Made by a program: the position numbers and the translations under genes. From contig NZ_JAGIKV010000006.1 of the NCBI RefSeq assembly GCF_017874615.1, forward strand, positions 186,001 through 250,000: a stretch of DNA of 64,000 nucleotides, in the 5' to 3' direction. This DNA is from Paenibacillus xylanexedens. Lineage in GTDB: Bacteria; Bacillota; Bacilli; Paenibacillales; Paenibacillaceae. Shown in pieces: positions 63,215 through 64,000 of the stretch (positions are counted from its first letter, which is position 1; each line of letters begins with the position of its first letter). The notes beneath the pieces are model-generated. The model had not been told where the DNA came from and did no database searches. It saw only the letters and a list, made by a program, of their open reading frames with translations.

Positions 63215-64000
63215 TCAATCAAATTTCCGTGTAATCAATTCACTTATCTGCTTGTATTTCCCTTCAAAATCCTGGGTATCCGTCATGTCCACCCATTCAA
63301 TATCCTTCATATGGCGGAACCAGGAAAGCTGCCGTTTGGCAAACCGACGTGTATCCCTCTTCAACCACTCAACCGCAGCTTCCCAACTCACTTCCCCTTG
63401 CAGGAACGCTGCAATCTCCTTATATCCCAACCCTTGCATGGAAATATGACCTCTGGCCACTCCGCGTTCCAACAAGGATTTCACCTCATCTACCAGACCT
63501 TGTTCGATCATCAGATCAATCCGCTCTTCTACCCGGGCGTACAACTTCTGCCGATCCATTGTCAAACCAACAATAAGAAGGTCATAAGGCGACTCTTTCT
63601 TCTGTACTGCCAGCTGATCAGACCACTTCTCTCCTGTGAGATGATGAATCTCAAGCGCACGTACAATTCGCCGTTGGTCATTCGGATGCAGACGATCCGC
63701 ACTAACGGGATCAACTTCCCTCAATCGATCATGAAGGGCCTGAGCTCCATTTAACTCCGCATAGCTGAATTGTTGCTCCCTGAACGCTTCGTCCGAACCG
63801 CTATCCGAAAATTGGAAGCCGTAACATACTGATTCCACATATAGACCGGTGCCACCAACAATAAAAGGCATTTTACCGCGTTCATGGATTTCACTAATCA
63901 ATCGTGTGCAACTCTCCTGAAACTCGGCCACAGAATACGGATACTCCGGTTCATGGATATCAATGAGATGATGGGGTACACCCTTCATTTCTTCAGAGGT
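63215..64000 (-). CDS. miaA: tRNA dimethylallyltransferase, 5' end cut by window
   Basis: The frame is open to the window end (reading TSEEMKGVPHHLIDI), so the N-terminus with the P-loop is missing. The visible part has VPHHLIDIHEPEYPYSVAEF, VGGTGLYVESVCYG, DPVSADRLHPNDQRRIVRAL and a C-terminal SFWRHMKD-like RQLSWFRHMKDIEW. It adds dimethylallyl to A37 of tRNAs reading UNN codons. hfq follows downstream. Confidence 0.95.
   Translation of the reverse strand, partial: TSEEMKGVPHHLIDIHEPEYPYSVAEFQESCTRLISEIHERGKMPFIVGGTGLYVESVCYGFQFSDSGSDEAFREQQFSYAELNGAQALHDRLREVDPVSADRLHPNDQRRIVRALEIHHLTGEKWSDQLAVQKKESPYDLLIVGLTMDRQKLYARVEERIDLMIEQGLVDEVKSLLERGVARGHISMQGLGYKEIAAFLQGEVSWEAAVEWLKRDTRRFAKRQLSWFRHMKDIEWVDMTDTQDFEGKYKQISELITRKFD

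Overview
The window looks like a chromosomal segment of an endospore-forming, low-to-mid GC Firmicute, most likely Paenibacillus or a close relative (inference). The evidence is the gene order miaA-hfq, spoVK-hflX-ynbB-glnR-glnA and lexA/yneA/ynzC, the presence of a sporulation AAA ATPase, strong AGGAGG-type ribosome binding sites and frequent TTG/GTG starts. Nearly all genes lie on the minus strand. No rRNA, tRNA or CRISPR array was seen.

Layout: (1) 1-3.7 kb holds gltD (cut by the window start) and thyA-folA, with an unusual multi-hairpin leader before thyA. (2) 3.7-8.9 kb is pdhABCD behind a clear sigma-A promoter. (3) 9-13.6 kb has single genes: an esterase, a low-molecular-weight tyrosine phosphatase with a TRIC-type channel, thiN, a secreted NlpC/P60 enzyme, and an orphan OmpR-type regulator whose receiver acidic pocket is degenerate. 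(4) 13.6-17.9 kb is the thiazole-branch thiamine operon tenI-thiO-thiS-thiG-thiF behind a TPP riboswitch and transcription terminator. (5) An ABC-F ATPase follows.

(6) 19.6-30.3 kb is the most unusual region. It is a ten-gene operon for a divergent Tad/Flp-type (CpaB/CpaE/CpaF/TadBC) assembly machine. It starts with a Ser/Thr kinase fused to a MinD-like domain, followed by a SAF-domain membrane protein, two more MinD/CpaE-like proteins without a usable Walker A lysine, a membrane-anchored CpaF-type ATPase, a TadB-TadC-like fusion and four small single-TM exported proteins. It has its own sigma-A promoter and a large terminator-like hairpin in the leader, just before the first ribosome binding site.

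(7) 30.3-40.9 kb is housekeeping: an overlapping cluster (HAD phosphatase, Fpg, endonuclease IV, cyclic-phosphate-type receiver protein, thioredoxin-like, YlmA-like ABC ATPase, RlmM-like methyltransferase), then rnz, metH and the divergent mtnD. (8) 41-45.7 kb is a GntR regulator with an LplB/LplC/LipO-type sugar importer under probable CcpA (cre) control. (9) 46-50.5 kb has a HAD phosphatase, a membrane protein, ynzC, yneA and lexA with three SOS boxes, and an aldehyde dehydrogenase. (10) 50.5-53.1 kb is gene-poor, with one small secreted protein and the decayed remains of a tyrosine recombinase. (11) 53.1-64 kb returns to the conserved core: glnA, glnR (with a perfect GlnR box), ynbB, hflX, spoVK, a DUF402 protein, a class A PBP with an Asn/Gly-rich tail, hfq and the 3' part of miaA.

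Several regulatory circuits can be read directly from the sequence: TPP feedback on thiazole synthesis, LexA autoregulation with SOS control of the division inhibitor YneA, GlnR autoregulation of glnRA, and carbon catabolite control of the sugar importer.
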